This document shows positions 1 through 9,117 of a stretch of 64,000 nucleotides of DNA, piece after piece. Position 1 is the stretch's first letter. Every line of letters begins with the position of its first letter. The translations under genes and the position numbers were made by a program. Under the pieces are notes generated by a model. The model ran no database searches, was not told the DNA's origin, and saw only the letters and a list, made by a program, of their open reading frames with translations. The DNA is from Brachyspira pilosicoli P43/6/78 (lineage in GTDB: Bacteria; Spirochaetota; Brachyspiria; Brachyspirales; Brachyspiraceae), in contig NC_019908.1 in the NCBI RefSeq assembly GCF_000325665.1, positions 310,001 to 374,000 of the forward strand. The letters are read 5' to 3'.

Positions 1-1630
1 ACCAGACTATGCTCAGCATGGTTTAGACGGCGAAAAACTTAATATAAGATTAGAAGTAAAACTTATAGCCGATATTGGTCTTGTAGGCATGCCCAATGCT
101 GGTAAATCAAGCTTACTTGCAAGACTTACAAGAGCAAATCCAAAAATAGCATCATATCCGTTTACTACACTTACTCCAAATTTGGGTGTTTGTTATTTAG
201 ACTATGAAAGAAGTTTTGTTATTGCAGATATTCCTGGTATTATAGAAGGAGCTAGTGAAGGTGCTGGGCTTGGGCTTACTTTTTTAAGACATATTGAAAG
301 AACGGGAGCATTATGCTTTGTTATAGATTTAACTGATGAAGATGTTGTTGATACTTATAAAAAACTTAGAAACGAATTAAAACAATATAGCAAAGAATTG
401 ATAAAGAAAAAGTCTATAATAGTATTAAATAAAACTGATATGCTTGAAGAAGATGAAATAAAAGAAAAAGTAAAAGCTATAGAAAAGATTATAAAAAAAG
501 AATATAAAAACAATAAAGAAACTCATTATGAAGAGCCTGAAATATTTGCTTTATCAGTATTTAGTTTAGACGGGGAGCTTCTTGATAATGTTACAAATGC
601 ATTCTATAAGGCAAATGAAGATAGATACGACAACGCTAAAAAAGAAACTAAAGAGCCTTTGCTTCTTAATCAAAATAAAACTAAATCAAAATTAAAAACA
701 AAAAGAGTATTTGGACCAGTAGTATCAAAAAGGCTTGGCAATTCTTTGGGAATAGATGTTATACCTCATAAAACCTGCTCTTATAATTGTATATATTGTC
801 AGTTGGGTTCTGAAGAAAATACTAAAACTAGTCTTGCTAATTATTACTCTGTTGATGAGATAATATACGAATTAAAAGAGGCTTTGCTTAATAATAAAAA
901 CATTGACTATATAACATTTGCTGGTTCTGGAGAGCCTACTTTATATAAAGATTTAAAAAAGTTAATTTATGAAATCAAACAAATAACAGATATTCCTGTG
1001 TGCATTATAACAAATGGTTCTTTGCTTTATAAACAAGAGATGCGTTCTAATTTGCTTATGGCTGATTTAATTATACCTTCTCTTGATGCCGGCAATATGG
1101 ATACTTTTAAGCTAATAGACCAGCCAAATAAAGAAATTGATTTTGATAAAATGGTTAATGGACTTATAGAGTTTAGAAGAGTTTTTGAGGGGGAGTATTG
1201 GCTTGAGGTATTTTTACTTAAAGGAATTAATGACAGCGAAGAAGAGCTTGATGATATAATAAAAATAGTAAATAAAATAAAACCTGATAAAGTTCAGCTT
1301 GTTACGGCAACTAGAAGAACGGCTAATGAAAAGGCTAAGGCATTAAGTGATGAAGAGATGGAAAAAGTAAAAAAATATTTTAATGCTCATTCTAGTATTG
1401 AAATAGATATACCAAGTGTATCAGATAAAGCAAAAGGAAACACTAAAAAAATTACTGAAGAAGATATAGTAAACTTTTTAATGAGGCAGCCTGATACTGT
1501 TCATATGATAGCTATTAGTTTTAATGAAGATGAAAAAAGGGTAGGCGAGTTATTAAAAAAATTAGTTGAAAGCGGAAAGGTGAGAGAGGAGATAGTTAAT
1601 GGAGTACTTTCTTACGCTGTAAATATTTAA
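1..1630 (+). CDS. obg: Obg-family GTPase fused to radical SAM enzyme (5' end outside window)
   Basis: The frame is already open at base 2, encoding the end of the Obg glycine-rich fold (PDYAQHGLDGEK), so the start lies to the left. Counting from the Met at 89, the GTPase shows G1 GMPNAGKSS, G3 DIPG (47-50), G4 NKTD (114-117), typical of Obg, a GTPase of ribosome assembly and stress control. Instead of stopping, the frame runs through a Lys-rich linker (about 180-207) into a second enzyme: FGPVVSKRLGNSLG, then CSYNCIYC (Cys230, 234, 237), the 4Fe-4S cluster motif of radical SAM proteins of the COG0731 type, ending in a winged-helix-like tail. No start codon or ribosome site precedes the second domain, so it is read as a true fusion. 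The radical SAM substrate is unknown. The Obg and radical SAM identities are secure; the functional link is not. Confidence 0.88.
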   Translation, partial: PDYAQHGLDGEKLNIRLEVKLIADIGLVGMPNAGKSSLLARLTRANPKIASYPFTTLTPNLGVCYLDYERSFVIADIPGIIEGASEGAGLGLTFLRHIERTGALCFVIDLTDEDVVDTYKKLRNELKQYSKELIKKKSIIVLNKTDMLEEDEIKEKVKAIEKIIKKEYKNNKETHYEEPEIFALSVFSLDGELLDNVTNAFYKANEDRYDNAKKETKEPLLLNQNKTKSKLKTKRVFGPVVSKRLGNSLGIDVIPHKTCSYNCIYCQLGSEENTKTSLANYYSVDEIIYELKEALLNNKNIDYITFAGSGEPTLYKDLKKLIYEIKQITDIPVCIITNGSLLYKQEMRSNLLMADLIIPSLDAGNMDTFKLIDQPNKEIDFDKMVNGLIEFRRVFEGEYWLEVFLLKGINDSEEELDDIIKIVNKIKPDKVQLVTATRRTANEKAKALSDEEMEKVKKYFNAHSSIEIDIPSVSDKAKGNTKKITEEDIVNFLMRQPDTVHMIAISFNEDEKRVGELLKKLVESGKVREEIVNGVLSYAVNI

Positions 1631-1641
1631 TTTAAAAAAAC

Positions 1642-1685
1642 AAAGGGCTACTAAAATAATAGTAACCCTTTATTTTTGCTTTTTT
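1642..1685 (+). terminator. Rho-independent terminator
   Basis: AAAGGGCTACT (1642-1652) pairs with AGTAACCCTTT (1661-1671) with one wobble, followed by a T-rich tract. It lies between the converging fusion gene and the minus-strand YjfB-like gene, so it may serve both. Confidence 0.75.
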
Positions 1686-1687
1686 AT

Positions 1688-1879
1688 TTAAGCATATACA
1701 TTCAATCTTTCGCCCACACCAGGTCTCATAGGCTCTGATATAGCTTGAGGCTGAATTGCACTAGACATAATTTTGTCTATAGCTTGAGCTTGCATATCTG
1801 TAGATTTTCTTATCATGCTTAAAGAAACATCTTGTTTTAATGCAGCTGTAGAATAAGAATTGTAAGCAGAAACGTCCAT
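1688..1879 (-). CDS. YjfB-like putative motility protein
   Basis: This 63-residue protein begins MDVSAYNSYSTAALKQDVS and carries the stretch SMIRKSTDMQAQAIDKIM, which fits the small YjfB family (putative motility protein) found in flagellated bacteria. The family has no known biochemical activity. It has no signal peptide, no membrane segment and is probably alpha-helical. The ribosome binding site is very strong: GGAGGTGAT sits just upstream of the ATG, suggesting high expression. It stands alone, facing a shared terminator with the upstream plus-strand gene. Family assignment is from pattern recognition, so function is only suggestive. Confidence 0.7.
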   Translation of the reverse strand: MDVSAYNSYSTAALKQDVSLSMIRKSTDMQAQAIDKIMSSAIQPQAISEPMRPGVGERLNVYA

Positions 1880-2121
1880 GAAATCACCTCCATTTTTTTA
1901 TATTATATATAAGTAAAACCTATATATAGTAATAATTGTAAATAAAGAATTATTTTTATCAATATGATTTTTATGAAATTAAGAAAAATAAAACATTATG
2001 GAATATATTATGTTTTTTATTTCTAGTTTTTTTATACATATAAAACTTTTTAATAAAAATTAAAACTTATATATATAATAAAAAATAATCAATAATTAAA
2101 ACCTATTTATTGTAAAATTAA

Positions 2122-2149
2122 TTGACTTTTTGTTTACTTATGTTAACAT
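2122..2149 (+). promoter_or_regulatory. Candidate sigma70 promoter of the beta-barrel gene
   Basis: TTGACT (2122-2127) and TAACAT (2144-2149) with 16 bp between them, 28 bp before the ATG at 2178. The rest of the gap from 1880 is very AT-rich and shows no gene. Confidence 0.45.
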
Positions 2150-2177
2150 TATCAAAAATACTTTTTGGAGTTATTTT

Positions 2178-2939
2178 ATGAAAAAGCTGATTATAGCTTT
2201 AATGATGATTGCATCATTAAGCGGAGGTTTATTTGCACAAAACATTGGAGAGAAAACAGGAAATGCATTTTTAGATTATATGCATGGCAGAAGTTTATTT
2301 GGTATTAACTTTGGTCCTACATTATATGCAGGAATTTTTGATAATCTTATAGGTGTTTTAGATATAGCTAACTTAGTTATACAGAGTGGAGGAGATACTA
2401 CTGGAAGAAATTTAAATTCAAAAAATTATGCTTTTGGTTTGGGTTTCAGTTATGATTTTGCACCTGTTAATTTTATGACAGTTGGTCTTGATATTGGTTT
2501 TTCTGTTGGAGAGATTAGTGCTGGAGAAGATAGAATAACTTTCAGTACTATTCCTTGGTCTTTAAATGTTAAGTTTTTCTTTTGGAAGAATGCTCCTTTT
2601 GGATTTTTCTTATCTCCAAGAATTGGCGGTACAGCTTTAAGGGCTAATGGTTATGGTCCAAATATAGAGGCTAATGGTATTACTAGTTTATATTCTCATG
2701 GAGGTTTTTATTTGTCTCTTGAATTGGGTTGGAGAATACAATTATTCCCTAAAACTGGTGCTAATTGGCCTGTACAGGTTGGTATAGATATTTCTTTATT
2801 TGATTTTGGTTACTATGTTGCTCCTTGGGCTTCTCCTATATTTGATGTTCCTCAATTCTCTGGTTTTTTAGGGTATAAAGTATTTTCTAATATAAGAGCC
2901 TTAATACTTCCTCGTATAGGTATTACTTTGAGATTCTAA
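2178..2939 (+). CDS. Predicted outer-membrane beta-barrel protein
   Basis: Start chosen at 2178, not the upstream in-frame codon at 2130, because GGAG precedes it at normal distance and it gives a clean signal peptide (MKKLIIALMMIASLSGGLFAQ region, cut after the Ala-Gln). The mature part, about 230 residues, alternates hydrophobic and polar residues, is rich in Gly, Phe and Tyr, and ends in the aromatic pattern RIGITLRF, which resembles the C-terminal strand recognised by the BAM complex. These features point to a porin-like or structural outer-membrane protein. No specific family was recognised. A GC-containing terminator follows directly, so it is monocistronic. Confidence 0.65.
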   Translation: MKKLIIALMMIASLSGGLFAQNIGEKTGNAFLDYMHGRSLFGINFGPTLYAGIFDNLIGVLDIANLVIQSGGDTTGRNLNSKNYAFGLGFSYDFAPVNFMTVGLDIGFSVGEISAGEDRITFSTIPWSLNVKFFFWKNAPFGFFLSPRIGGTALRANGYGPNIEANGITSLYSHGGFYLSLELGWRIQLFPKTGANWPVQVGIDISLFDFGYYVAPWASPIFDVPQFSGFLGYKVFSNIRALILPRIGITLRF

Positions 2940-2956
2940 TTTTATATTAAATAATA

Positions 2957-2996
2957 AAAAGCCTGTATGCATATTTTTATGTGTGCGGGCTTTTTT
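2957..2996 (+). terminator. Rho-independent terminator
   Basis: AAAGCCTGTATGCAT pairs with ATGTGTGCGGGCTTT through G-U wobbles, then a T6 run. It closes the beta-barrel gene. Confidence 0.8.
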
Positions 2997-3062
2997 ATGC
3001 CGAAAATTATTATATAAAAATATTTATTAAAAAATTATAAAAACTCATATTTAAAATTAATT

Positions 3063-4154
3063 ATGAATAAACAAATTTTATATTGCAATAAAAATGAATA
3101 TCCTGCATTTCCTTCTATAGTGAAATTAGAAAAAGATAAATATTTAGTAAGTTTTAGGCTTGCTCCAAAAAACAAAAAAAATTATTCTCATCTGCATTCT
3201 TTAAGTAAAGCCATTGTTTTAACATATTACAAAAACAAAATAATTAATACTACTGAAATAGCTAAAGAAGATGATGCTGCAAAACAAGATGTACAGCTTT
3301 TTAGAGTTGATGATAAAACTATAATTGCCTACTATTTTAGATATACTTTTCACCCGCAAAGTGAAATTGATTTATTAAAAGAAAATACTTTTTTGGAATA
3401 TAATAATACAATAGCATTATTAAGCGGTATAGGATACTGTATTAGTTATGATAATGGAAAAACTTTTTCAAAGGCTAATACTATTGTATTAAAAAATGGA
3501 ATGAAGAACTTTGCGGCGAGAGGAAGCATGGTAAAAGTAAATAATGAAATACTTATGCCTATATATGCCTATAAAAAATATATAAACAAAAATAATTCTA
3601 AGTATCAATGTTATGTTATATATACTAAAGATTTGATTAATTGGGATATAAAGAGTTTTTTGTGCGAAACTGAATACAGAAAAATTGAGAATAAAAAAAG
3701 TAAAGTAGAATATGTTGAGCCTTCGCTTATATATCATAATAATATATTATGGGCATTTATAAGGACGCATGTTAATGATGAATATGCTTTTACTTCTTTA
3801 AGTTATTCTCTAGACAATGGAAAGAGTTTTACTAAGCCTTGTTTTACGAATATTAAAGGCTATCCTCTAAATCCTTTAAAGATTGATGAGAGTAGAGTTT
3901 TATTAAGTTATGGCTACAGATTAAAGCCTTATGGGGTTAGAGCAATTTTAGTAAATGACTTGAATGATTTAAAAAATTACTCTGATTATGATATACAAAA
4001 AAAAGAGATAATTATAGAAGATAAAATGAAAAGTAGCGATTGCGGTTATCCTTGGTGTGTTAATAACAACAACAGCATATATTGCGTTTATTATGGTTAT
4101 GACAATAAAGATAAAATAAGAAAAATATTTTTAAGTGTATTTACTTTAGATTAA
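3063..4154 (+). CDS. Sialidase-like (BNR/Asp-box) beta-propeller protein
   Basis: The 363-residue protein contains two clear Asp boxes, SYDNGKTFSK (near 125) and SLDNGKSFTK (near 258), the loop motif of sialidase-type six-bladed propellers. Candidate Arg residues of the carboxylate-binding triad occur in SFRLAP, ARGSM and FIRTHV. No signal peptide or anchor is visible, so if active it would work inside the cell on imported sugars, unless exported by another route. Exo-alpha-sialidase is a reasonable guess for a gut bacterium living in mucus, but the substrate is not proven by sequence. There is no good Shine-Dalgarno before the ATG. A small hypothetical gene follows after about 40 bp. Confidence 0.6.
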   Translation: MNKQILYCNKNEYPAFPSIVKLEKDKYLVSFRLAPKNKKNYSHLHSLSKAIVLTYYKNKIINTTEIAKEDDAAKQDVQLFRVDDKTIIAYYFRYTFHPQSEIDLLKENTFLEYNNTIALLSGIGYCISYDNGKTFSKANTIVLKNGMKNFAARGSMVKVNNEILMPIYAYKKYINKNNSKYQCYVIYTKDLINWDIKSFLCETEYRKIENKKSKVEYVEPSLIYHNNILWAFIRTHVNDEYAFTSLSYSLDNGKSFTKPCFTNIKGYPLNPLKIDESRVLLSYGYRLKPYGVRAILVNDLNDLKNYSDYDIQKKEIIIEDKMKSSDCGYPWCVNNNNSIYCVYYGYDNKDKIRKIFLSVFTLD

Positions 4155-4192
4155 AAATATAGTAGACTTTGTTTATTGGGAGAGAGATGTTT

Positions 4193-4621
4193 ATGGACGA
4201 TAAAGATATAATGAATCCTGAAATCTATGAGATAAAACCAGATGAATGGGAAGTTGTAGAAGATGATAAGAATATTGGTTATAGGCTTCTTGCTTATAAA
4301 TTATCATCTTGGAGTGAGGATACTCATTTAATAGTAAATATTAATAAAGAGAGTAAAAATAAAACTATTATAATTAATTGGAATAGTAAAGACTTTGTGT
4401 TTCCTTCTCATAAGGCTTTTTTTAGATTTGATGATGATTTGCCTGATAATTTAGATTGTAAGGCTACTGAAGATAAACTTTCTTCTATTGTGTTAGACAG
4501 CGATTATGTTTATGATAGCTTGCTTAATCATAAACTTCTTATAGTTAGAGCGTCACTTGAAAAAAGCAAAACAACAAGGGTATTTAATATTTCAAAGTTT
4601 GCAGAAGTTGTAAGAAAGTAA
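4193..4621 (+). CDS. Hypothetical protein, acidic, 142 aa
   Basis: Not recognised. Start placed at 4193 because GGGAGAGAG (4178-4186) lies at the right distance; 4187 is also possible and the in-frame TTG at 4169 is unlikely. The protein is acidic (MDDKDIMNPEIYEIKPDEWEVVEDD), soluble, with no signal peptide or membrane segment, and looks like a compact mixed alpha/beta domain. It lies 38 bp after the sialidase-like gene and may be co-transcribed with it. A double hairpin follows. Confidence 0.55.
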   Translation: MDDKDIMNPEIYEIKPDEWEVVEDDKNIGYRLLAYKLSSWSEDTHLIVNINKESKNKTIIINWNSKDFVFPSHKAFFRFDDDLPDNLDCKATEDKLSSIVLDSDYVYDSLLNHKLLIVRASLEKSKTTRVFNISKFAEVVRK

Positions 4622-4630
4622 ATAACAAAA

Positions 4631-4690
4631 GTACTAAAATTAGTACATAAAAAAGGTATTAAATTTATATAAAAATTAATACCTTTTATA
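4631..4690. terminator. Two hairpins between converging genes
   Basis: GTACTAAAATTAGTAC (4631-4646) folds on itself, and AAAAGGTATTAA (4651-4662) pairs perfectly with TTAATACCTTTT (4676-4687). A-rich and T-rich flanks allow termination on both strands. Confidence 0.65.
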
Positions 4691-4706
4691 AATTGTTTAT
4701 AAAAAA

Positions 4707-5774
4707 TTAAAACTCTTTTATTTTGTTTCTGTCTAAAGTTTTTATTAATGCTTTAGCTATCTCTATAGAAGCAACTACATCATCATAAGAAGCATAACAA
4801 TAATGACTATGAGCATATCTTGTGGCAACACCTAAAACAACGCTAGGGCTTCCTAAATTAGTTTTATGATATATAGCACCATTGGTAGAGCCTTTTTCAC
4901 GTACTATTACTTGATGGGCAATATTATTTTCTTTCGCTATATTTATAGTATATTTATTTAATCTAGGGTTTGTAATCATGCCTCCGTCTATTACTCTAAG
5001 CTGAGAACCTCTTCCAATAGCTCCATGTGCTCTATCTCCATAATAAAAAGTATCATCAGCAGGAGATCCCTCAAAAACTATAACTAAATCAGGCTTTACT
5101 TTATTAGCAGCAACAGAAGCTCCTCTTGCTCCAACCTCTTCTTGCGATGTCATCATACCAACTAAATTAACATTTAATTTTTCATCTTTTAATGCCTTTA
5201 GAGTCTCTATTACGCACACAGCACCAACTCTATTATCTATAGCTTTAGCACAAAAACTTTTAGTTCTCTCATCATATCTAAAATCAACATCAGGCACAAC
5301 AGGGTCGCCTATGCATATTCCAAATATATCCTCAGTCTCTTTTTTGCTTCTAGTACCCACATCAATATACATATCTTTTAATGTAGGTAATTTTTTTCTA
5401 TCTTCATCAGTCATAAAATGAGGCGGCTTTGAACCTATAACACCTTTAACATATTCTCCATTTGATGATTTTATCACCACAGAATTTGATACAATGTTTG
5501 GTATATGCCAACCTCCAAGAGGTATAAAAGATAATGTGCCATTTTCATTTATATGCTCTACCATAAAACCAATTTCATCTATATGGCAGTCTAAGGCTAC
5601 TATTGGTTTATTTTTATCTATTTTTTCTAAACCTAAATACAAATTATTAATAGAGTCTCTTTCACTGTCTATAAAATTTGCTTTTTCCTTTATAATATTT
5701 ATTACATCATCTTCAAAACCTGATGGTCCGAATGCATTAGTTAAATCTTTTAATAATGTTAGTGTATTATTCAT
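4707..5774 (-). CDS. M42 family metallo-aminopeptidase
   Basis: The 355-residue protein matches the M42 (TET/FrvX/PepA-like) peptidases, cytosolic two-metal enzymes that trim N-terminal residues from peptides and form large self-compartmentalised oligomers. Metal and catalytic motifs are visible in order: DCHIDEIGFMV (His and Asp), AKAIDNRVGA (bridging Asp), TSQEEVGARGA (catalytic Glu pair), FEGSPADD, and a late His in YAHSHYCY. Length fits the family. It is transcribed alone toward the double hairpin at 4631-4690. A role in peptide catabolism is expected from the family; the exact specificity cannot be told from sequence. Confidence 0.88.
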   Translation of the reverse strand: MNNTLTLLKDLTNAFGPSGFEDDVINIIKEKANFIDSERDSINNLYLGLEKIDKNKPIVALDCHIDEIGFMVEHINENGTLSFIPLGGWHIPNIVSNSVVIKSSNGEYVKGVIGSKPPHFMTDEDRKKLPTLKDMYIDVGTRSKKETEDIFGICIGDPVVPDVDFRYDERTKSFCAKAIDNRVGAVCVIETLKALKDEKLNVNLVGMMTSQEEVGARGASVAANKVKPDLVIVFEGSPADDTFYYGDRAHGAIGRGSQLRVIDGGMITNPRLNKYTINIAKENNIAHQVIVREKGSTNGAIYHKTNLGSPSVVLGVATRYAHSHYCYASYDDVVASIEIAKALIKTLDRNKIKEF

Positions 5775-5915
5775 TAAAAAATCCTAAAATAAATTTCATA
5801 TCAATAATAAATCATTTAAATAAAATATCAATAATATACTATTAAAATAATAAAGATTTAGATTGTTTTTATTGTTATTATACTATAATATAAATCTCAA
5901 AAATTAGGTGTTTGT

Positions 5916-7307
5916 ATGCTGAGTTTAAAAGAGATTAATAAGATAGTAGATAAAAATTACAAATCAAAATATGATAAAACAACTTCATTTATAGATAACA
6001 AAATTATTTCTAAAATTTTTATTAAAGATAAAAGCAGTTTGGTTTGCGTGAAAGCTATAAGATTTATTATTGGTGCGTATTTAGAATTAAAAGAACCTTG
6101 TAGGCTAGATATTCCTGATGATATAGGCTATTCTTTAGATGAAGAGAGTTTTAGAGAGGCATTAGAAAATATATATATTAATTTTGCTGAAGACAATAAA
6201 ACTAAAAATGTTCTATATCCATATTGCATATTTGCTTCTAATAATCAAATTAATAAACTTTACAAAAATGCAAAAAATATTGCAAGCAAAAGATTTAAAT
6301 ATGCTTCTTTTATAATGGAAGCTATATTTTTATCTTCAAAGAATATTGGTTTTTATTTAATTTATGAAGCTTCAAAAAAGTTTAAGCAAGTTAGTGTTAG
6401 AAATAAATGCCGTGATATGTTTTATACTATTTCTCATAAAATGAATATGACAGAAGAAGAGTTTGCTGATATTATTATGCCTAATTTTGGATTTGATAGA
6501 GAGGGGATTCGCATTGTTAAAACAGATGATAGAATATTTAGAATAATTTTAAAGGATAATTTTTCTATTGATATTTTTGATGAGTCTAAAAATAAAGCGT
6601 TCAAAACTTTACCAAAAGATTTTCCTCTTGATATAAAAACTGAATTAACTACATTAAAAACTGAAGCTAAAAAACTTATTAAAATGCAAACAGAAAGATT
6701 AATTTATGTTTGCATGAATGGTAGAAAATGGCAGTTTAATAATTGGAGAGATTTATTTTTATATAATCCATTTATGAAGATTTTTGCTGTTAATTTAGTT
6801 TGGGGTATATATGATAAAAAATATATTTTATTAAAGAGTTTTAGATATATGGAAGATGGGACATTTAATGATATAAATGATGAAGAGATTTTTATTAAAG
6901 ATGATGATATTATAGGTTTATTAAGCCCAATAGAAGTAAAAAAATCTATTATAGAAAAATGGCAAAAACAAATTTTAGACTATGAAATAGAACAGCCTTT
7001 TAATCAACTTTCTACAAAAACAAAAACTGCTTTAATAAAAGAAATACCTAAACTTGTAACTGTCGGCACTGTTAGAAATATTGCTAATAGGTTTTCTATG
7101 ATTAGAGATGATGTTAATGGAATTGTTACTAGAGGATATGTTTTTTATGATGATTATAATGATGCTTCTATTTATATAAAATTATCTAATGTTTATTATG
7201 CTTCTAATAATAATGATGAAACTGAAATAGAGATAAAATTCAATGAATATGTTGATGAAAGATTTAAATATGGTTTTTATTTAATATTATCTTCTTTGCT
7301 AAAATGA
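5916..7307 (+). CDS. DUF4132 (MolR-like) domain protein
   Basis: The 463-residue protein ends in a region typical of DUF4132: KKLIKMQTERLIYVCMNGRKW, then NWRDLFLYNPFMKIFAVNLVWG and a GYVFYDDYNDASIYIKLSN-like tail. This domain is common in tandem paralogues in gut bacteria and is related to the E. coli MolR/WGR group, whose role is unclear. No signal peptide or membrane segment. The first 200 residues look helical, without a recognised domain. An ATG at 5916 with TTAGGTG ahead was used. It ends in TGA, showing that TGA is a normal stop in this organism. Confidence 0.65.
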   Translation: MLSLKEINKIVDKNYKSKYDKTTSFIDNKIISKIFIKDKSSLVCVKAIRFIIGAYLELKEPCRLDIPDDIGYSLDEESFREALENIYINFAEDNKTKNVLYPYCIFASNNQINKLYKNAKNIASKRFKYASFIMEAIFLSSKNIGFYLIYEASKKFKQVSVRNKCRDMFYTISHKMNMTEEEFADIIMPNFGFDREGIRIVKTDDRIFRIILKDNFSIDIFDESKNKAFKTLPKDFPLDIKTELTTLKTEAKKLIKMQTERLIYVCMNGRKWQFNNWRDLFLYNPFMKIFAVNLVWGIYDKKYILLKSFRYMEDGTFNDINDEEIFIKDDDIIGLLSPIEVKKSIIEKWQKQILDYEIEQPFNQLSTKTKTALIKEIPKLVTVGTVRNIANRFSMIRDDVNGIVTRGYVFYDDYNDASIYIKLSNVYYASNNNDETEIEIKFNEYVDERFKYGFYLILSSLLK

Positions 7308-7432
7308 GTGCAAATAATGTGATTTAAAAGTAAAAAAGCTATTTATTTTTATCTAAATATTGTTTTAAATGTCGATATCTTAATTGACAAAAAATATTGC
7401 ATATTATATTATATAGAGAAAGGTAACATAAT

Positions 7433-8392
7433 ATGGTAAGCGTTATAATACCAGTCTATAATACTGATAAATATTTATCCTATTGTTTGGATAGTTTAAT
7501 TAAACAAACTATTAAGAAAATAGAGATAATATGTGTTAATGATTGCAGCAGTGATAAAAGCAGAGAAATAATAAAAGAATATTCTCTAAAAGATAAAAGA
7601 ATAATATTAATAGACAATAAAATAAAACATGGTGCCGGAATATCTAGAAATATTGGTTTAAATATTGCTAGAGGAGAATATGTTTTTTTTATGGATTCTG
7701 ATGATTATATTTCTAGTAATTTTTTGGAAGAATTATATAATACAGCAAAAAAATATGATTCTGATTATGTAAGCAGTTTAAATATATATGATGTTATAGA
7801 TTCAAAAGAATATGTATCTCATCTAAATAAAGTAAGTTTTTTAAGTGATGATAATTTAGAAGGAATATCAAGTGCTAATATTAAAAACTTATCTCCTACA
7901 GATAAAGAAACTATTGAAGAGTCAACTTGGTCAAAACTATGGAGAAGAGAGTTTTTAATAAATAATAATATTTACTATTCTTCTATACTTTGCTATCAAG
8001 ATACAGAGCAGTTTTTTAAATCTCTTATTCATAACCCAAAAATATCTTTTAATCATAAGCCGATATATTATTACAGACAACATATTCATACTATTTCTAC
8101 TAAAAAAAATACTGATATAAATTATTTTAAAACATTATTTGTATTATTAAAAAATTGTATGGATTATTATAATGAGGATTATGTTCCTTATCTTATGAAA
8201 AATTTTTTTGAGTTATCAAATAGGGCTATAGAAAAATTTGCAGATAAAAATCTAGCTTTAAATACATTTATAGAAGAGTTAAAAATATTAGATTTAGATG
8301 AGAGTTATTTTATTAATGAAAGAGAATATTTAAAAGATTTAATATCTGATTATTCTATATTAGTTTCTAAAGATTATGCTTATCAAGTGTAA
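7433..8392 (+). CDS. Family 2 glycosyltransferase
   Basis: The 319-residue protein opens with the GT-A fold signature SVIIPVYNTDKYLSYCLDSL, followed by EIICVNDCSSDKS (nucleotide-binding Asp) and FFMDSDDYIS, the DxD-type metal site. It lacks membrane segments and is expected to act on the cytosolic face of the inner membrane, adding a sugar to a lipid or glycan. The acceptor cannot be told. It has its own candidate -35 (TTGACA at 7384) and a GAGAAAGG site ahead of the ATG. Its neighbours (DUF4132 protein, TetR operon) give no pathway. Confidence 0.85.
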   Translation: MVSVIIPVYNTDKYLSYCLDSLIKQTIKKIEIICVNDCSSDKSREIIKEYSLKDKRIILIDNKIKHGAGISRNIGLNIARGEYVFFMDSDDYISSNFLEELYNTAKKYDSDYVSSLNIYDVIDSKEYVSHLNKVSFLSDDNLEGISSANIKNLSPTDKETIEESTWSKLWRREFLINNNIYYSSILCYQDTEQFFKSLIHNPKISFNHKPIYYYRQHIHTISTKKNTDINYFKTLFVLLKNCMDYYNEDYVPYLMKNFFELSNRAIEKFADKNLALNTFIEELKILDLDESYFINEREYLKDLISDYSILVSKDYAYQV

Positions 8393-8412
8393 ATTTATTA
8401 TTTAAATTTTAT

Positions 8413-8440
8413 TTGACAAATAAATGTTTTGTGTTATAGT
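8413..8440 (+). promoter_or_regulatory. Sigma70 promoter of the tetR-ABC operon
   Basis: TTGACA (8413-8418) and TATAGT (8435-8440), 16 bp spacer, directly followed by the palindromic operator at 8449-8467. Confidence 0.75.
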
Positions 8441-8448
8441 TTTAACTA

Positions 8449-8467
8449 ACTGACTAACTTAGTCAGT
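8449..8467 (+). promoter_or_regulatory. Perfect 19-bp palindromic operator
   Basis: ACTGACTAA and TTAGTCAGT flank a single central C. The site sits at about +1 to +20 of the promoter, just before the TetR-family gene, where a bound dimer would block transcription. Autoregulation is the natural reading. Confidence 0.8.
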
Positions 8468-8479
8468 AAAAGAGTTCTA

Positions 8480-9097
8480 ATGATGAATAAAACTATAAAT
8501 ATACCAGAAGAAAAAAAAGAAGCTGTCATAAACGCATCAATAGAAGAGTTTGCTAAACATGAGTATAAACATGCCATTTTAGAAAATATTGCTAGTAATG
8601 CAAATATATCTAAATCTTTACTTTTATATCATTTTAAAACTAAGAAAAAATTGTATGAATATGTTTATAATTATGTATATGAGTATATAGAAAAAATAAT
8701 TGCAGATTCTAACTTTTACAAAATAAAAGATTTTTTTGATCTTATGGAATATTCCTTTTATAAAAAGTTAGAAATGATGGAGAAGCATAAATCTATATTT
8801 GATTTTTTAATACATGGATATTTTGATGAGAGTGAAGATGTAAAAGAAATTGTTAATAATTATAAGAATAAAAAGCAAATTGATATAAATAGTTATTTTA
8901 AAAATATTGATAAAACTAAGTTTAGAGATGATGTTGATATAAAAGATATTATAGAAATGATAACATACACATCTGAAGGTTATTTACAAAGCAGAAAGAA
9001 AATGACTAACAAAATAGATAAAGAGGATATGATAAAACAGTATTCTAAGTGGATGAAAATGTTTAAGCAGATTGCATACAAGAAAAAATATTTATAA
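8480..9097 (+). CDS. TetR/AcrR family transcriptional repressor
   Basis: The N-terminal 60 residues form a TetR-type helix-turn-helix: EAVINASIEEFAKHEYKHA, ENIASNANISKSLLLYHFKTKKKLYEYV. The rest is a helical ligand-binding and dimerisation domain of normal size (205 residues in total). An alternative Met lies one codon later. A perfect palindrome covers its own transcription start, so it probably represses itself and the ABC exporter genes that follow 20 bp later. The inducer is unknown; exporters of this layout often handle drugs or membrane-active compounds. Confidence 0.88.
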   Translation: MMNKTINIPEEKKEAVINASIEEFAKHEYKHAILENIASNANISKSLLLYHFKTKKKLYEYVYNYVYEYIEKIIADSNFYKIKDFFDLMEYSFYKKLEMMEKHKSIFDFLIHGYFDESEDVKEIVNNYKNKKQIDINSYFKNIDKTKFRDDVDIKDIIEMITYTSEGYLQSRKKMTNKIDKEDMIKQYSKWMKMFKQIAYKKKYL

Positions 9098-9117
9098 GGC
9101 ATAAGGAGGAATTATTT

